Positions 7,414 to 15,084 of a stretch of 15,878 nucleotides of DNA are shown here, one piece after another (positions within the stretch are counted from its first letter, which is position 1; the number at the start of each line of letters is the position of its first letter). The stretch comes from an uncultured Clostridia bacterium (GTDB lineage Bacteria; Bacillota; Clostridia; Lachnospirales; Lachnospiraceae): contig CAMORF010000017.1 in NCBI GenBank assembly GCA_946623485.1, positions 1-15,878 on the forward strand, read 5' to 3'. The translations under genes and the position numbers were made by a program. The notes beneath the pieces were generated by a model. That model searched no databases and was not told where the DNA came from. It saw only the letters and a list, made by a program, of their open reading frames with translations.

Positions 7414-7470
7414 TGTGCTGCCTTCCCTGTTGTCACTCAATGTCATCCCACAAAGCCCTCGGACTTGTAT

Positions 7471-7523
7471 CGTAAACGAATGAAATGTCTGCACTGAATT
7501 TGTCTGCACTGAATTCGTTTACG
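7471..7523. repeat. Inverted repeat enclosing a 15-bp tandem duplication, upstream of argR
   Basis: CGTAAACGAAT (7471-7481) and ATTCGTTTACG (7513-7523) are perfect 11-bp inverted repeats. Between and partly overlapping them, TGTCTGCACTGAATT occurs twice in exact tandem (7486-7500 and 7501-7515). It lies 58 bp or more upstream of the argR start. Confidence 0.85.
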
Positions 7524-7537
7524 TCCGCCGGGCGCAC

Positions 7538-7630
7538 GCCGCTAAAGCGGCATAATTCCGCTGTACGCCTGTGCGATCCTCGCCAGAGGCGTTACAGTAA
7601 ACGCTATTTCTAAATGAATTTACTGTAACG
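7538..7630. repeat. Second palindromic block in the nadK-argR gap
   Basis: CGTTACAGTAAA (7590-7601) and TTTACTGTAACG (7619-7630) form a perfect 12-bp inverted repeat around a 17-base AT-rich loop. A smaller hairpin, GCCGC-TAAA-GCGGC, lies at 7538-7551. The heptamer GTAAACG (or its complement) recurs at 7472, 7516 and 7597, linking this block to the previous repeat. No T-run follows, so it is not an ordinary terminator. Confidence 0.8.
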
Positions 7631-7697
7631 ATCCGGAAATGCTGCATGGAAAGATCCGAAAAGCATGGAAGAATGTCATCGTGCCACTATGGTTACC

Positions 7698-8555
7698 TTA
7701 CTTTAGTTTCTCTCTTAAATTCTTAACAAAACTGGTGTGATTCATCTTAATCAGGTGCGTCACCTTCTCAGACTTTGAGATGACGATCCTTCCGCCCTTT
7801 CCCGGAACCAGAAAAGTATCTCCGTCAAAGGAAGCTTCCGCGCCGCCCTTTTCTTCAAACCGTTCCTGCCCCACCTCCACGCTGACAACAACATGGTCGG
7901 GCAGTACGATGGTTCTGGAGATCAATGTGTGAGGGGCAATGGCTGTCAGCAGAATCAGAGATGCATCCGGGGAAACGATCGGCCCGCCTGCGGAAAGGCT
8001 GTATCCGGTGGAGCCGGTAGGTGTAGAGACAATGATGCCGTCTGCTCTGTAGGAACACAGAAAAACATCATTAACATAGACATTAAAATCCACTACCCGC
8101 AGCCTGCCACGCCTGGATATTACAATATCATTCAACGCGATATCCTTCCTCTGCTCCCCGGAATCAGATTCTACCGTTCCCTGAAGCATCATCCGGTTCT
8201 CAATAAAGTAATCATCGGCGATCAACCTGTCAAGCGTCTGGGCGATGCTGGTGTGCTCGATCTCCGCAAGATACCCCAGGGTACCCAGATTCACGCCCAG
8301 AAGGGGCAGTGAAGTATCCACCAGATCCCGCGAAGCATGGAGCAAAGTACCGTCCCCGCCAAGCGCAATCGCACACTCTACATCTTCAGGAATCTTCGAT
8401 GCATCTGTGTATCGGAGCGGATTCGACCGTACCTTCACACCATCCTCCTGAAGATAACATATTTTCCCTCTTTCTGCCAGATAGTTTTTGATATAGAGTG
8501 CTTCCTTGCATGCAGATTCTTTCGAGTGATTTGTAATGACATAAAAGGAATTCAT
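7698..8555 (-). CDS. nadK: NAD kinase
   Basis: NadK phosphorylates NAD to NADP with ATP or polyphosphate. Its 285 residues contain the GGDGT motif (66-70), the NE/D-type motif ALNDIVISR (140-148) and the glycine-rich GSTGYSLSAGGP (181-192). The C-terminal beta-sandwich ends near SFVKNLREKLK. It starts four bases after the tlyA stop, so the two are cotranscribed; the ribosome site is only a weak GGGG stretch inside the tlyA end, which suggests reinitiation. Confidence 0.97.
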   Translation of the reverse strand: MNSFYVITNHSKESACKEALYIKNYLAERGKICYLQEDGVKVRSNPLRYTDASKIPEDVECAIALGGDGTLLHASRDLVDTSLPLLGVNLGTLGYLAEIEHTSIAQTLDRLIADDYFIENRMMLQGTVESDSGEQRKDIALNDIVISRRGRLRVVDFNVYVNDVFLCSYRADGIIVSTPTGSTGYSLSAGGPIVSPDASLILLTAIAPHTLISRTIVLPDHVVVSVEVGQERFEEKGGAEASFDGDTFLVPGKGGRIVISKSEKVTHLIKMNHTSFVKNLREKLK

Positions 8556-8558
8556 GGC

Positions 8559-9368
8559 TTATGCCCCGAGCGCCTCATGGGCGCTTTGTACAACCTTACG
8601 GATATCAATGCGTTCCGAAGCCGCGGGTGCGCCCTGCTCCTGCAAGGCCAGGTGCGCCAGGTATTCGATATTTCCTTCCGGCCCGGTGATGGGAGACCAC
8701 GTAAGGCCCGCTGCTGTCAGATGGATGGATGCCGCGAAATCCAGCACCTCGCGGATGACCTCCTCATGAACCTTCGCGTCCCGCACGACCCCTTTCCTGC
8801 CAACCTTGTCGCGCCCGGCTTCAAACTGGGGCTTAATCAGCGCTGCGATCTCTCCACCTTCCTCCAGGACAGACATGGCAGGCCCCAGGATCAGCTTCAG
8901 GGAGATAAAAGAGACATCGATGGAAATAAACTGTACCCGTTCCGGAAGATCCGACGGGGCAAGGTTTCTTGCGTTAAACCGCTCCATGCAGATGACGCGG
9001 TCATCCTCCCTCAGTTTCCAGTCCAGCTGCCCATGCCCCACATCCACGGAATAAACCCGCCGCGCCCCGTTCTGAAGCATGCAGTCCGTAAATCCGCCCG
9101 TGGAAGCGCCCACATCCATGCAGACCTTCCCCGCCAGGCGCAGCCCAAAAGTATCCACTGCCTTTTCCAGCTTCAAGCCACCCCGGCTGACATACCTGAG
9201 CGCCTTCCCCCGGACCTCAATGAGCGCATCCGTATCGAATTTCATGCCAGCCTTGTCTTCCTTCTGCCCATTCACATAAACCTGGCCGGCCATAATGGTG
9301 GTCTTCGCCTTCTCCCTGGAAGGGAAAAAACCGCCTCGGACCAGTAAGACATCCAGTCGTTCTTTCAT
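8559..9368 (-). CDS. tlyA: TlyA-family rRNA 2'-O-methyltransferase (S4 and FtsJ-like domains)
   Basis: TlyA proteins 2'-O-methylate rRNA; the mycobacterial enzyme affects capreomycin sensitivity. Of 269 residues, 3-63 form an S4 RNA-binding domain. A linker with SRGGLKLEKA follows, then an FtsJ-like Rossmann domain with the S-adenosylmethionine motif DVGASTGGFTD (85-95), VYSVDVGHGQLDW and IKPQFEAG (178-185). The ATG overlaps the dxs stop as ATGA, and nadK follows after three bases. The tlyA-nadK-argR-recN order is common in Clostridia. Older annotations call this family hemolysin; nothing here supports a secreted toxin. Confidence 0.95.
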   Translation of the reverse strand: MKERLDVLLVRGGFFPSREKAKTTIMAGQVYVNGQKEDKAGMKFDTDALIEVRGKALRYVSRGGLKLEKAVDTFGLRLAGKVCMDVGASTGGFTDCMLQNGARRVYSVDVGHGQLDWKLREDDRVICMERFNARNLAPSDLPERVQFISIDVSFISLKLILGPAMSVLEEGGEIAALIKPQFEAGRDKVGRKGVVRDAKVHEEVIREVLDFAASIHLTAAGLTWSPITGPEGNIEYLAHLALQEQGAPAASERIDIRKVVQSAHEALGA

Positions 9369-11236
9369 GCGTATAACCCGATCATCCTCGTACGGATCCG
9401 CTTATAGATGCTTTCCGCGTCCAGTGCCGTTTCCGCCTTCAAAAGCTCCACGGATCCCGCTTCAATATAAGCATCCGGCAAAGCAACACACTCCACCGGC
9501 ACATCTTCCCCGAACTGATTCAGGCATTCCAAAACAAGGCTGCCGAATCCTCCTGCCAGGACATTTTCCTCCATCGTCACAAGAAGGTTATGACTTCCGG
9601 CAGCTTCCCGCAATACAGCTTCGTCAAGCGGTTTGATAAACCGGCAGTTGATCAGCGTGCAGTTCGCCCCTTCCTTCTTCAGCCTGGCACGCACTTCGAG
9701 CGCCGTCTGGACCATGCTCCCTGTGGCAAGCAGGCAGATATCCGATTCATCGTACAGAATCTCCCACTCCCCATACCGGACGGGAGCCCGGAATTCCTCC
9801 AGGCCGTCAAATGCGCTCCCGCGCGGGTAACGGATTGCCACAGGGCTTTCGGCTTTCCGGATTGCCCATTTCAGCAGGTCAGCCAGCTCCCACTTGTTTT
9901 TTGGAGCAACGACAGTCATATTCGGGATCATGCTCAGGTACGACAGGTCAAAGATTCCCTGATGCGTCTCACCATCCGCTCCTACCAGCCCGCCCCGGTC
10001 AATGGCGAAGATTACGTGGAGATTCTGGAGGCAGACATCATGGACGATCTGGTCAAAGCCTCTTTGCAGAAAGGAAGAATAAACTGCGAAAACCGGTATC
10101 ATGCCGCCCACCGCAAGCCCGGCGCTGAACGTAACCGCATGCGCCTCCGCGATCCCCACGTCAAAAAAGCGGTCCGGATACATGCCTCGGAACCGCTTCA
10201 GCCCGGTTCCATCAGGCATGGCTGCCGTCACGGCGCAAAGATTCGGCGTCCGCTTCCCTTCCTTGCACATCACTGTACTGAAGATGTCACTCCAGTCTGC
10301 CTTCGCCTTTTTCCTGGCAGGAAGGCCGGTATCAATCTTAAAGGGCCCGGTTCCGTGAAACCGCGCCGGCATGCGCTCTGCCGGCTCATATCCCTTCCCC
10401 TTCTTCGTCAGGACATGGACGATCACCGGCCCTTCGACCTTCTGCGCATTCTGAAATACCGTCACGCACCGGTCAAGATTATAGCCGTCGATCGGTCCGA
10501 AATACTTGATCCCAAGCTCTTCAAAGAATGCCCCCGGGAGCAGGATCGATTTCAGGTTGTTTTTCATCCCCCGGATCCTGCGGATCGCCGACTCCCCGCC
10601 GCCCGAATGGCGGAGCACATCCTCCGCCGCCTTCTTGAGGCTGGTATACGCCTCATTGGTCCTGAGACTGGAGAGGTAAGAGGAAAAGCCGCCCACATTT
10701 TCGGAAATCGACATCCCGTTATCATTCAGGATAATGATAAAATTGGTTTTCATCTGGGATGCATTGTTCAAAGCCTCGTACACCATGCCGCCGGTAAATG
10801 ACCCGTCTCCGATCACGGCCGCAACATGGTAATCCTCCCCCGCCAGGTCTCTTGCCCTGGCGATGCCCAGGGCAGCGGAAATCGAGGTCGAGCTGTGTCC
10901 GGTATCAAAAACATCACAGGGGCTTTCTTCCCGCTTCGGGAATCCTGACAGCCCTCCCAGCTTCCTGAGACTGTCAAAGCCATCCCTGCGCCCGGTCAGG
11001 ATCTTGTGCGTATAAGACTGATGCCCCACATCCCAGATGATTTTATCCGCCGGCAGTGTAAGGGTGAGATGGAGCGCCATTGTCAGCTCGATCACGCCAA
11101 GGTTTGACGCAAGATGCCCACCCGTGGCCGACAGCTTCTCGATCAGAAAAGACCTGATTTCCTGCGCCAGGACAGGCAGTTCCTCCTTTGGGATCTTTTT
11201 AATATCATTTGCATGATTAATCTTCTCAAGAACCAT
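9365..11236 (-). CDS. dxs: 1-deoxy-D-xylulose-5-phosphate synthase
   Basis: Dxs joins pyruvate and glyceraldehyde 3-phosphate with thiamine diphosphate, the first step of the MEP isoprenoid pathway. Motifs, numbered from the chosen start: GHSSTS near 113-118; the thiamine site GDGSFTGG from 143 to NN near 157-158; catalytic Glu364 in DVGIAEAHAV. A transketolase C-terminal domain ends the protein. The frame is open to ATG 11257. I prefer ATG 11236-11234 (623 residues) because AGAGG lies six bases ahead and the protein then begins MVLEKIN as in relatives; the longer form adds seven residues. It follows ispA by about 57 bp and overlaps tlyA by four bases, so both isoprenoid steps share one transcript. 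Confidence 0.95.
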   Translation of the reverse strand: MVLEKINHANDIKKIPKEELPVLAQEIRSFLIEKLSATGGHLASNLGVIELTMALHLTLTLPADKIIWDVGHQSYTHKILTGRRDGFDSLRKLGGLSGFPKREESPCDVFDTGHSSTSISAALGIARARDLAGEDYHVAAVIGDGSFTGGMVYEALNNASQMKTNFIIILNDNGMSISENVGGFSSYLSSLRTNEAYTSLKKAAEDVLRHSGGGESAIRRIRGMKNNLKSILLPGAFFEELGIKYFGPIDGYNLDRCVTVFQNAQKVEGPVIVHVLTKKGKGYEPAERMPARFHGTGPFKIDTGLPARKKAKADWSDIFSTVMCKEGKRTPNLCAVTAAMPDGTGLKRFRGMYPDRFFDVGIAEAHAVTFSAGLAVGGMIPVFAVYSSFLQRGFDQIVHDVCLQNLHVIFAIDRGGLVGADGETHQGIFDLSYLSMIPNMTVVAPKNKWELADLLKWAIRKAESPVAIRYPRGSAFDGLEEFRAPVRYGEWEILYDESDICLLATGSMVQTALEVRARLKKEGANCTLINCRFIKPLDEAVLREAAGSHNLLVTMEENVLAGGFGSLVLECLNQFGEDVPVECVALPDAYIEAGSVELLKAETALDAESIYKRIRTRMIGLYA

Positions 11237-11293
11237 ACTCATCCTCTGAACATCCATGCACCTTCATTGCCTGGCAGCTTCCGGAAGGAGACA

Positions 11294-12187
11294 CTACCTG
11301 CGCCTTGTCGCAAGCTCTTCCAGGAGCATGCGCAGGAATTCATGCTTCACGCTCAGGCGGTCAAATTCCGCAAGCGCCTGGGAAGAAAGCAGCTCAATTC
11401 TGGCCTTCCCCGCAGGAATCCCAAACAGGGACACAAAGGTCGTCTTTTTATTGCGCACATCAGAGCCGATGGGTTTTCCAAGCTCCATCTCACTTCCGGT
11501 CACATCCAGGATGTCATCCCGGATCTGGAACGCAAGGCCTGTCTTGTTGCCGATGGATTCCAGGATGCGGACCTCTTCCTCCGGCGCCCCGGCCAGCACG
11601 GCGCCGATCATCAGGCTGGCTTCAATCAAAGCCGCTGTCTTATGGAGATTGATGAACTCCACCATCCGCTCCGTCAGCGCTCTGCCCTCGCATTCCACAT
11701 CGCAGGACTGTCCGCCCAGCATCCCGTGAATCCCGCTCTTTTCCGTCAGAATCCGGAATGCCTTCGCCGCCCGGACAAGCTGCGCGTCACGCGCTGTGTC
11801 AAATGCCCGGCTCGCCGTCTCATAGGCATAGTTCAGGAGAGCATCCCCCGCCAGGATTGCCATGGCTTCGCCATACATCTTGTGCGTTGTCTTCCGGCCG
11901 CGCCTCATATCGTCATTGTCCAGAGCGGGAAGGTCGTCATGGATGAGGGATGAAGTGTGGATCATCTCCATGGCTGCCATAAAGGGGGCTGCCTGCGCAT
12001 CCTTCCCGCCATACATCTGGTACGCGCACTCCATCATGATGGGACGCATCCTCTTCCCGCCGGCATCAACACTATAATTCATTGCTGCCAGAAGCGTCTT
12101 CTGAAATCCTGTTTCCTTTGGCATATAATCCCTGAGCACAGCATTCACATGCTGGATCCGGGCCTTCAATTCATCCTGGTATTCCAT
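11294..12187 (-). CDS. ispA: Farnesyl/geranylgeranyl diphosphate synthase
   Basis: This trans-prenyltransferase condenses isopentenyl diphosphate with allylic diphosphates to make C15 or C20 precursors for quinones, undecaprenol and related lipids. Of 297 residues, GGKRMRP lies at about 43-49. The first aspartate-rich motif is HDDLPALDNDDMRRG (about 83-97) and the second is QIRDDILD in the C-terminal third. The four-residue span between the aspartates of the first motif is typical of bacterial FPP synthases. Product length cannot be fixed by eye. It starts 15 bases after xseB, and the ribosome site GAGGAA lies eleven bases ahead, across the xseB stop. Confidence 0.95.
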   Translation of the reverse strand: MEYQDELKARIQHVNAVLRDYMPKETGFQKTLLAAMNYSVDAGGKRMRPIMMECAYQMYGGKDAQAAPFMAAMEMIHTSSLIHDDLPALDNDDMRRGRKTTHKMYGEAMAILAGDALLNYAYETASRAFDTARDAQLVRAAKAFRILTEKSGIHGMLGGQSCDVECEGRALTERMVEFINLHKTAALIEASLMIGAVLAGAPEEEVRILESIGNKTGLAFQIRDDILDVTGSEMELGKPIGSDVRNKKTTFVSLFGIPAGKARIELLSSQALAEFDRLSVKHEFLRMLLEELATRRR

Positions 12188-12202
12188 ATACTGCTTTGTT
12201 CC

Positions 12203-12457
12203 TCACTCAACCCATTCACTGTCATCCAGCGGGGACATGTCAGATGACTGCTGCGTATGCTGCAGGATCTGTACCTGTTTCTGTACCATGTCAATTCTCT
12301 GGTCTGCCTGCCGAAGAAGCTCGCTTCCCTCTTTATACAAGGCAAAGGAATCCTCCAGGCTCGTAGCAGGATCCTCCAGCGCTTTTGTAATCTCTTCGAT
12401 CCGGGAAAATGTCTGCTCAATCGTCAGCTCTTCCGGTTTCCTGTTTTCCTCTCCCAT
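12203..12457 (-). CDS. xseB: Exodeoxyribonuclease VII small subunit
   Basis: XseB binds the large subunit to form exonuclease VII, which degrades single-stranded DNA from both ends. The 84 residues contain the conserved helical hairpin, with TFSRIEEITKALEDP and LEDSFALYKEGSELL. A short polar tail (HTQQSSDMSPLDDSEWVE) follows. GGAG lies six bases ahead of the ATG, inside the xseA tail. The gene overlaps xseA by 41 bp, which is more than the usual few bases and reflects an extended XseA C-terminus. Confidence 0.96.
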   Translation of the reverse strand: MGEENRKPEELTIEQTFSRIEEITKALEDPATSLEDSFALYKEGSELLRQADQRIDMVQKQVQILQHTQQSSDMSPLDDSEWVE

Positions 12458-13904
12458 ATCCGTCTCCGTTTTGTTCTGTCAGTCTGCCGCCGGGCTCTTC
12501 CGTTTTTTCGGAAAATGCATCGGATGCTTCTTCCGGAAATGCTGCGGCAGCCCCCTCCTGTTTCACGGCGCATCCGTCTCCAGGGAATCCTGCAGCAGAT
12601 TCTCCCGGCAACAGTGCAGAAGGTTTTACAGACAACACTGCAGCCCGGATCGTGCCGTCACGAAGGCGGATCCGGATCGGATCATGCTCCTGCACCATCC
12701 CCACAGAGCGAATTGCCCTGTGCTGCGCATTCTCCACATAAGCATATCCCGCATCCAGCTTCGCCTGGGGATTCAGCGCATGCAGCCTGCTTTCCAAAAT
12801 CTCATACCGATGCCTTGCCTCCGCCAGCCTTCCCGCGGCCTGAAGCTCCAGCCTGCCGCGCAGCCGCTCAGAAAGGGTGCGGGCATCCTTGCACCTTACC
12901 GCCATGATACGGTCCATCCGCTCGGCGGATACAAGCAGAAATTGCCTGCTTTGCTGCAGCCTTCCTTCCGGTCCTCTGAGCCGGAGCATCAATCCCAGCT
13001 GGCGGGAGTTCTGCCTTGCCCGCAGGATGGACTGGTCCATCAGCTGCGCCAGCCTGGCGCTCCGTTCCCGGACCGACGACAGCACCGCAGCCATGTCCGC
13101 AACCGCAAGTTCCGCGCCCGCGGACGGCGTCGGTGCCCGCAGGTCAGCAACATAATCCGCGATCGTCGTATCGGTCTCATGCCCTACGGCAGAGATGACA
13201 GGCGTACGGCAATTCCAGATTGCCCTGGCCACGCTCTCCTCATTGAACGCCCACAGATCCTCGATGGAGCCGCCGCCCCTTCCGACAATGATGACATCCA
13301 CTTCCCCCAGCGCATCCAGCGCCTCGATCCCGCTGACAATGCTCTGGGCCGCACCATCCCCCTGCACCGTCGCAGGGCACAGGATAATCCGGATTCCGGG
13401 ATTGCGCCGCCTGGATACTGTTATGATATCCCGCACCGCAGCGCCTGTCCTTGCCGTAACGACGCCAAGGGTATGTACATATTTGGGAATCGGCTTTTTG
13501 TAGGACGCATCAAACATGCCCATCTCAAGAAGCTTTTTCTTCAATGCCTCAAAGCGCTCATAGAGTGCCCCGATATTTCCTTCTCTGCGAATGCCTTTCG
13601 CGTAGAGCTGATACGTGCCGTCCCTTTCATAAACCGCAACCTGGCCATATACGGTAACGCTGTCACCGTCCCGGATCGGTTCTTTCATCTTCCGGACATC
13701 CGATGCCCACATGGCACAGCGGATCTGGCTGCTCTCATCCTTCAGGGAAAAATACAGGTGGCCGCTCGCTGCGTATTTCACATTGGAAAGCTCCCCCCTG
13801 ACCAGGAGCGCATTCAGCGCAAGGTCATCCCGGAACATGGTACTGATATGATGGTTGACCTGGCTGACGGTATAAACACGCGGCTTTGCTGTGGCGGCCA
13901 TCAT
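12417..13904 (-). CDS. xseA: Exodeoxyribonuclease VII large subunit, with an extended C-terminal tail
   Basis: XseA is the catalytic subunit of exonuclease VII. The N-terminal OB fold covers about 9-105 (VYTVSQVNHHI, then GELSNVKYAASGHLYFSLKD). The nuclease core has VVTARTGAAVRDI (148-160), GRGGGSIEDLWAFN (208-221) and ISAVGHETD (237-245). A long coiled-coil stretch follows. The conserved end, around DPIRIRLRDGTIRAAV, falls near residue 423. About 65 further residues rich in Gly, Ala, Glu and Pro look disordered. The ATG overlaps the nusB stop as ATGA, with a G-rich ribosome site just ahead. The gene overlaps xseB by 41 bp because of the tail. Confidence 0.96.
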   Translation of the reverse strand: MMAATAKPRVYTVSQVNHHISTMFRDDLALNALLVRGELSNVKYAASGHLYFSLKDESSQIRCAMWASDVRKMKEPIRDGDSVTVYGQVAVYERDGTYQLYAKGIRREGNIGALYERFEALKKKLLEMGMFDASYKKPIPKYVHTLGVVTARTGAAVRDIITVSRRRNPGIRIILCPATVQGDGAAQSIVSGIEALDALGEVDVIIVGRGGGSIEDLWAFNEESVARAIWNCRTPVISAVGHETDTTIADYVADLRAPTPSAGAELAVADMAAVLSSVRERSARLAQLMDQSILRARQNSRQLGLMLRLRGPEGRLQQSRQFLLVSAERMDRIMAVRCKDARTLSERLRGRLELQAAGRLAEARHRYEILESRLHALNPQAKLDAGYAYVENAQHRAIRSVGMVQEHDPIRIRLRDGTIRAAVLSVKPSALLPGESAAGFPGDGCAVKQEGAAAAFPEEASDAFSEKTEEPGGRLTEQNGDGYGRGKQETGRADD

Positions 13905-14341
13905 TCCCCCCGCTTCTGGATCTGTCCCAGAATTCCGTTGACAAAGGAATACGATTCTTCCCCGCCGAATTTTCTCGCCAGGAGAACAGCTTCATTGATT
14001 GCCACCTTCGGGGGGATTGCTTCATCATAGAGCAACTCATAAGCGCCGAGCCTGAGGATTGTCAGGTCTGTCCGGTTCATGCGCGGGATTGTCCATGAGA
14101 CGGAGACGTCCTCGATCAGCGCATCGAGCTGTGTCTTGTGCTCCAGAACCGCCTGCACCCTCTCAAGAATCTGTGCCTGGTCTTCCGCGCTGACATCCGC
14201 AGGAGGATACTCCAGTTCCTCTCCATCTGCATGGGTAAAATACAGCTGCAGCTGGCTGGACCTCTCTTCCTCACTTTCAGGGTAGAATTCAGCTGTAAAC
14301 AGTTCTCTGAAGACATGCTCTCTTAATTCTCTTCTGGTCAT
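13901..14341 (-). CDS. nusB: Transcription antitermination factor NusB
   Basis: NusB binds boxA RNA together with NusE/S10 in antitermination complexes on rRNA operons. Its 146 residues are all-helical, beginning MTRRELREHVFRELFTAEFY and containing SWTIPRMNRTDLTILRLGAYEL and KVAINEAVLLARKFGG, which are family hallmarks. AGAGG lies seven bases ahead of the ATG. It is the first solid gene of the nusB-xseA-xseB-ispA-dxs-tlyA-nadK block. No folD lies between nusB and xseA, unlike in Bacillus subtilis. Confidence 0.96.
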   Translation of the reverse strand: MTRRELREHVFRELFTAEFYPESEEERSSQLQLYFTHADGEELEYPPADVSAEDQAQILERVQAVLEHKTQLDALIEDVSVSWTIPRMNRTDLTILRLGAYELLYDEAIPPKVAINEAVLLARKFGGEESYSFVNGILGQIQKRGE

Positions 14342-14382
14342 AATAATCCTCTGGTCCTATTCACAATCATTCTCTGACCACA

Positions 14383-14526
14383 TTACTCATACTCGTGCTC
14401 CGCCCGCATCCGTTCATAATAAAACAGCCTTCTGCCCGCACACACTCTGCTATGGAGTTCGTCCGGCCAAAAGGCACTTTGATCGCGTTCCTGCCCGTTC
14501 AGCATCCTGAACCTGCGACGCTGCAT
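14383..14526 (-). CDS. Possible small protein between the Asp23 gene and nusB (unrecognised)
   Basis: An ORF of 47 codons runs from ATG 14526-14524 to TAA 14385-14383, with AGGA four bases ahead. The product is highly charged: it begins MQRRRFRMLNGQERD, contains SAFWPDELHSRV and ends RRLFYYERMRAEHEYE. There is no membrane segment or recognised domain. About two thirds of third codon positions are G or C, like the neighbouring real genes. Position and strand fit the operon, and nothing else explains this 256-bp gap. It is not recognised as any family, and chance is a real alternative. Confidence 0.35.
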   Translation of the reverse strand: MQRRRFRMLNGQERDQSAFWPDELHSRVCAGRRLFYYERMRAEHEYE

Positions 14527-14597
14527 ATTTCCTGTATGAAAGAATCTTCGGATCTGTCACGAATGAACAGCTGTATCATCCATTCCGTGAAAACGCC

Positions 14598-14996
14598 TTA
14601 TTGGATGATCTCTTCTGCCTGTTCCTTGTCAATCACCACGCTGCTGACGCGCACATTCACTTCGGCGACATTCAGCCCCGTCATGGTCTCGATTGCCGTT
14701 GCGACACGATCCTGCACTTTCGCGCTGGTTTCCGGGATATTATAGCCATAACGGATATTGACCTTCAGCCAGACATGGACTTCCCCTTCCTCCACCGTCA
14801 GGCGGATGCTCTTTCCGAGCCCTTTGATCCCAAGCTTTCCGATCACCTCTCTGGTCGCGTTGCCTGCGAGCGAAGCAACACCTTTTACATCGGATGCCGC
14901 AAGGCCGGCAATGATCGCAACGACATCATCGGCAACCCGTACTTCACCGATCTCTCCGGCTCTGATCGTGTTTACATGTGTTGACTCACCAGCCAT
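14598..14996 (-). CDS. Asp23/Gls24-family envelope stress response protein (YqhY-like)
   Basis: The 132-residue protein has the Asp23 fold. It begins MAGESTHVNTIRAGEIGEVRVADDVVAI (start plus 27 residues in two stretches) and contains GVASLAGN, GLGKSIRLTVEEGEVHVWL and ETSAKVQDRVATAIETMTGL. In B. subtilis the equivalent, YqhY, sits in the same place ahead of the accessory operon and affects fatty-acid synthesis control. The frame is open to ATG 15032. The start is set at ATG 14996-14994 because GGAGG lies ten bases ahead and the longer form's AAGGGA abuts its ATG. A promoter and a palindrome lie upstream. A 256-bp gap separates it from nusB with no terminator seen. Confidence 0.9.
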   Translation of the reverse strand: MAGESTHVNTIRAGEIGEVRVADDVVAIIAGLAASDVKGVASLAGNATREVIGKLGIKGLGKSIRLTVEEGEVHVWLKVNIRYGYNIPETSAKVQDRVATAIETMTGLNVAEVNVRVSSVVIDKEQAEEIIQ

Positions 14997-15043
14997 ACTG
15001 TCATAACCTCCGTTCAGATCATAATACTGCATTCCCTTTTATA

Positions 15044-15062
15044 CAGATTGTATCCCAATCTG
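15044..15062. promoter_or_regulatory. Palindrome over the -10 box (operator candidate)
   Basis: CAGATTG (15044-15050) and CAATCTG (15056-15062) are perfect seven-base arms around a five-base centre, covering the -10 box of the Asp23-family promoter. No T-run follows on the minus strand, so a prfC terminator is unlikely. A repressor site is inferred, and the regulator is unknown. Confidence 0.4.
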
Positions 15063-15075
15063 CTGAAAAATACAA
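15047..15075 (-). promoter_or_regulatory. Promoter candidate of the Asp23-family gene
   Basis: On the minus strand: TTGTAT (15075-15070), a 17-bp spacer, then TACAAT (15052-15047). The -10 box is strong (five of six) and the -35 weak (three of six). It lies in the 88-bp gap after the prfC stop. Confidence 0.5.
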
Positions 15076-15084
15076 GATAATCCG

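Noticed and set aside
7486-7515. ARG box (ArgR operator) in the tandem repeat
   Set aside because: The motif is a direct repeat, not the palindromic TGAAT/ATTCA-type box, so autoregulation cannot be claimed from it.
8337-9347. Plus-strand open frame of 336 codons opposite tlyA and nadK
   Set aside because: It has no domain-like sequence and lies wholly antisense to two well-supported genes.
9590-10801. Plus-strand open frame of 403 codons opposite dxs
   Set aside because: It is antisense to the conserved thiamine-dependent enzyme and has low-complexity, non-family composition.
12237-14030. Long plus-strand open frame (597 codons) antisense to xseA and nusB
   Set aside because: It mirrors minus-strand genes with clear family motifs; its own translation is rich in Arg, Pro, Cys and His with no recognisable domain. 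It is a shadow of codon bias.
14395-14745. Plus-strand open frame of 116 codons across the asp23-nusB gap
   Set aside because: Half of it is antisense to the Asp23 gene, it has no ribosome site, and its composition is not protein-like.
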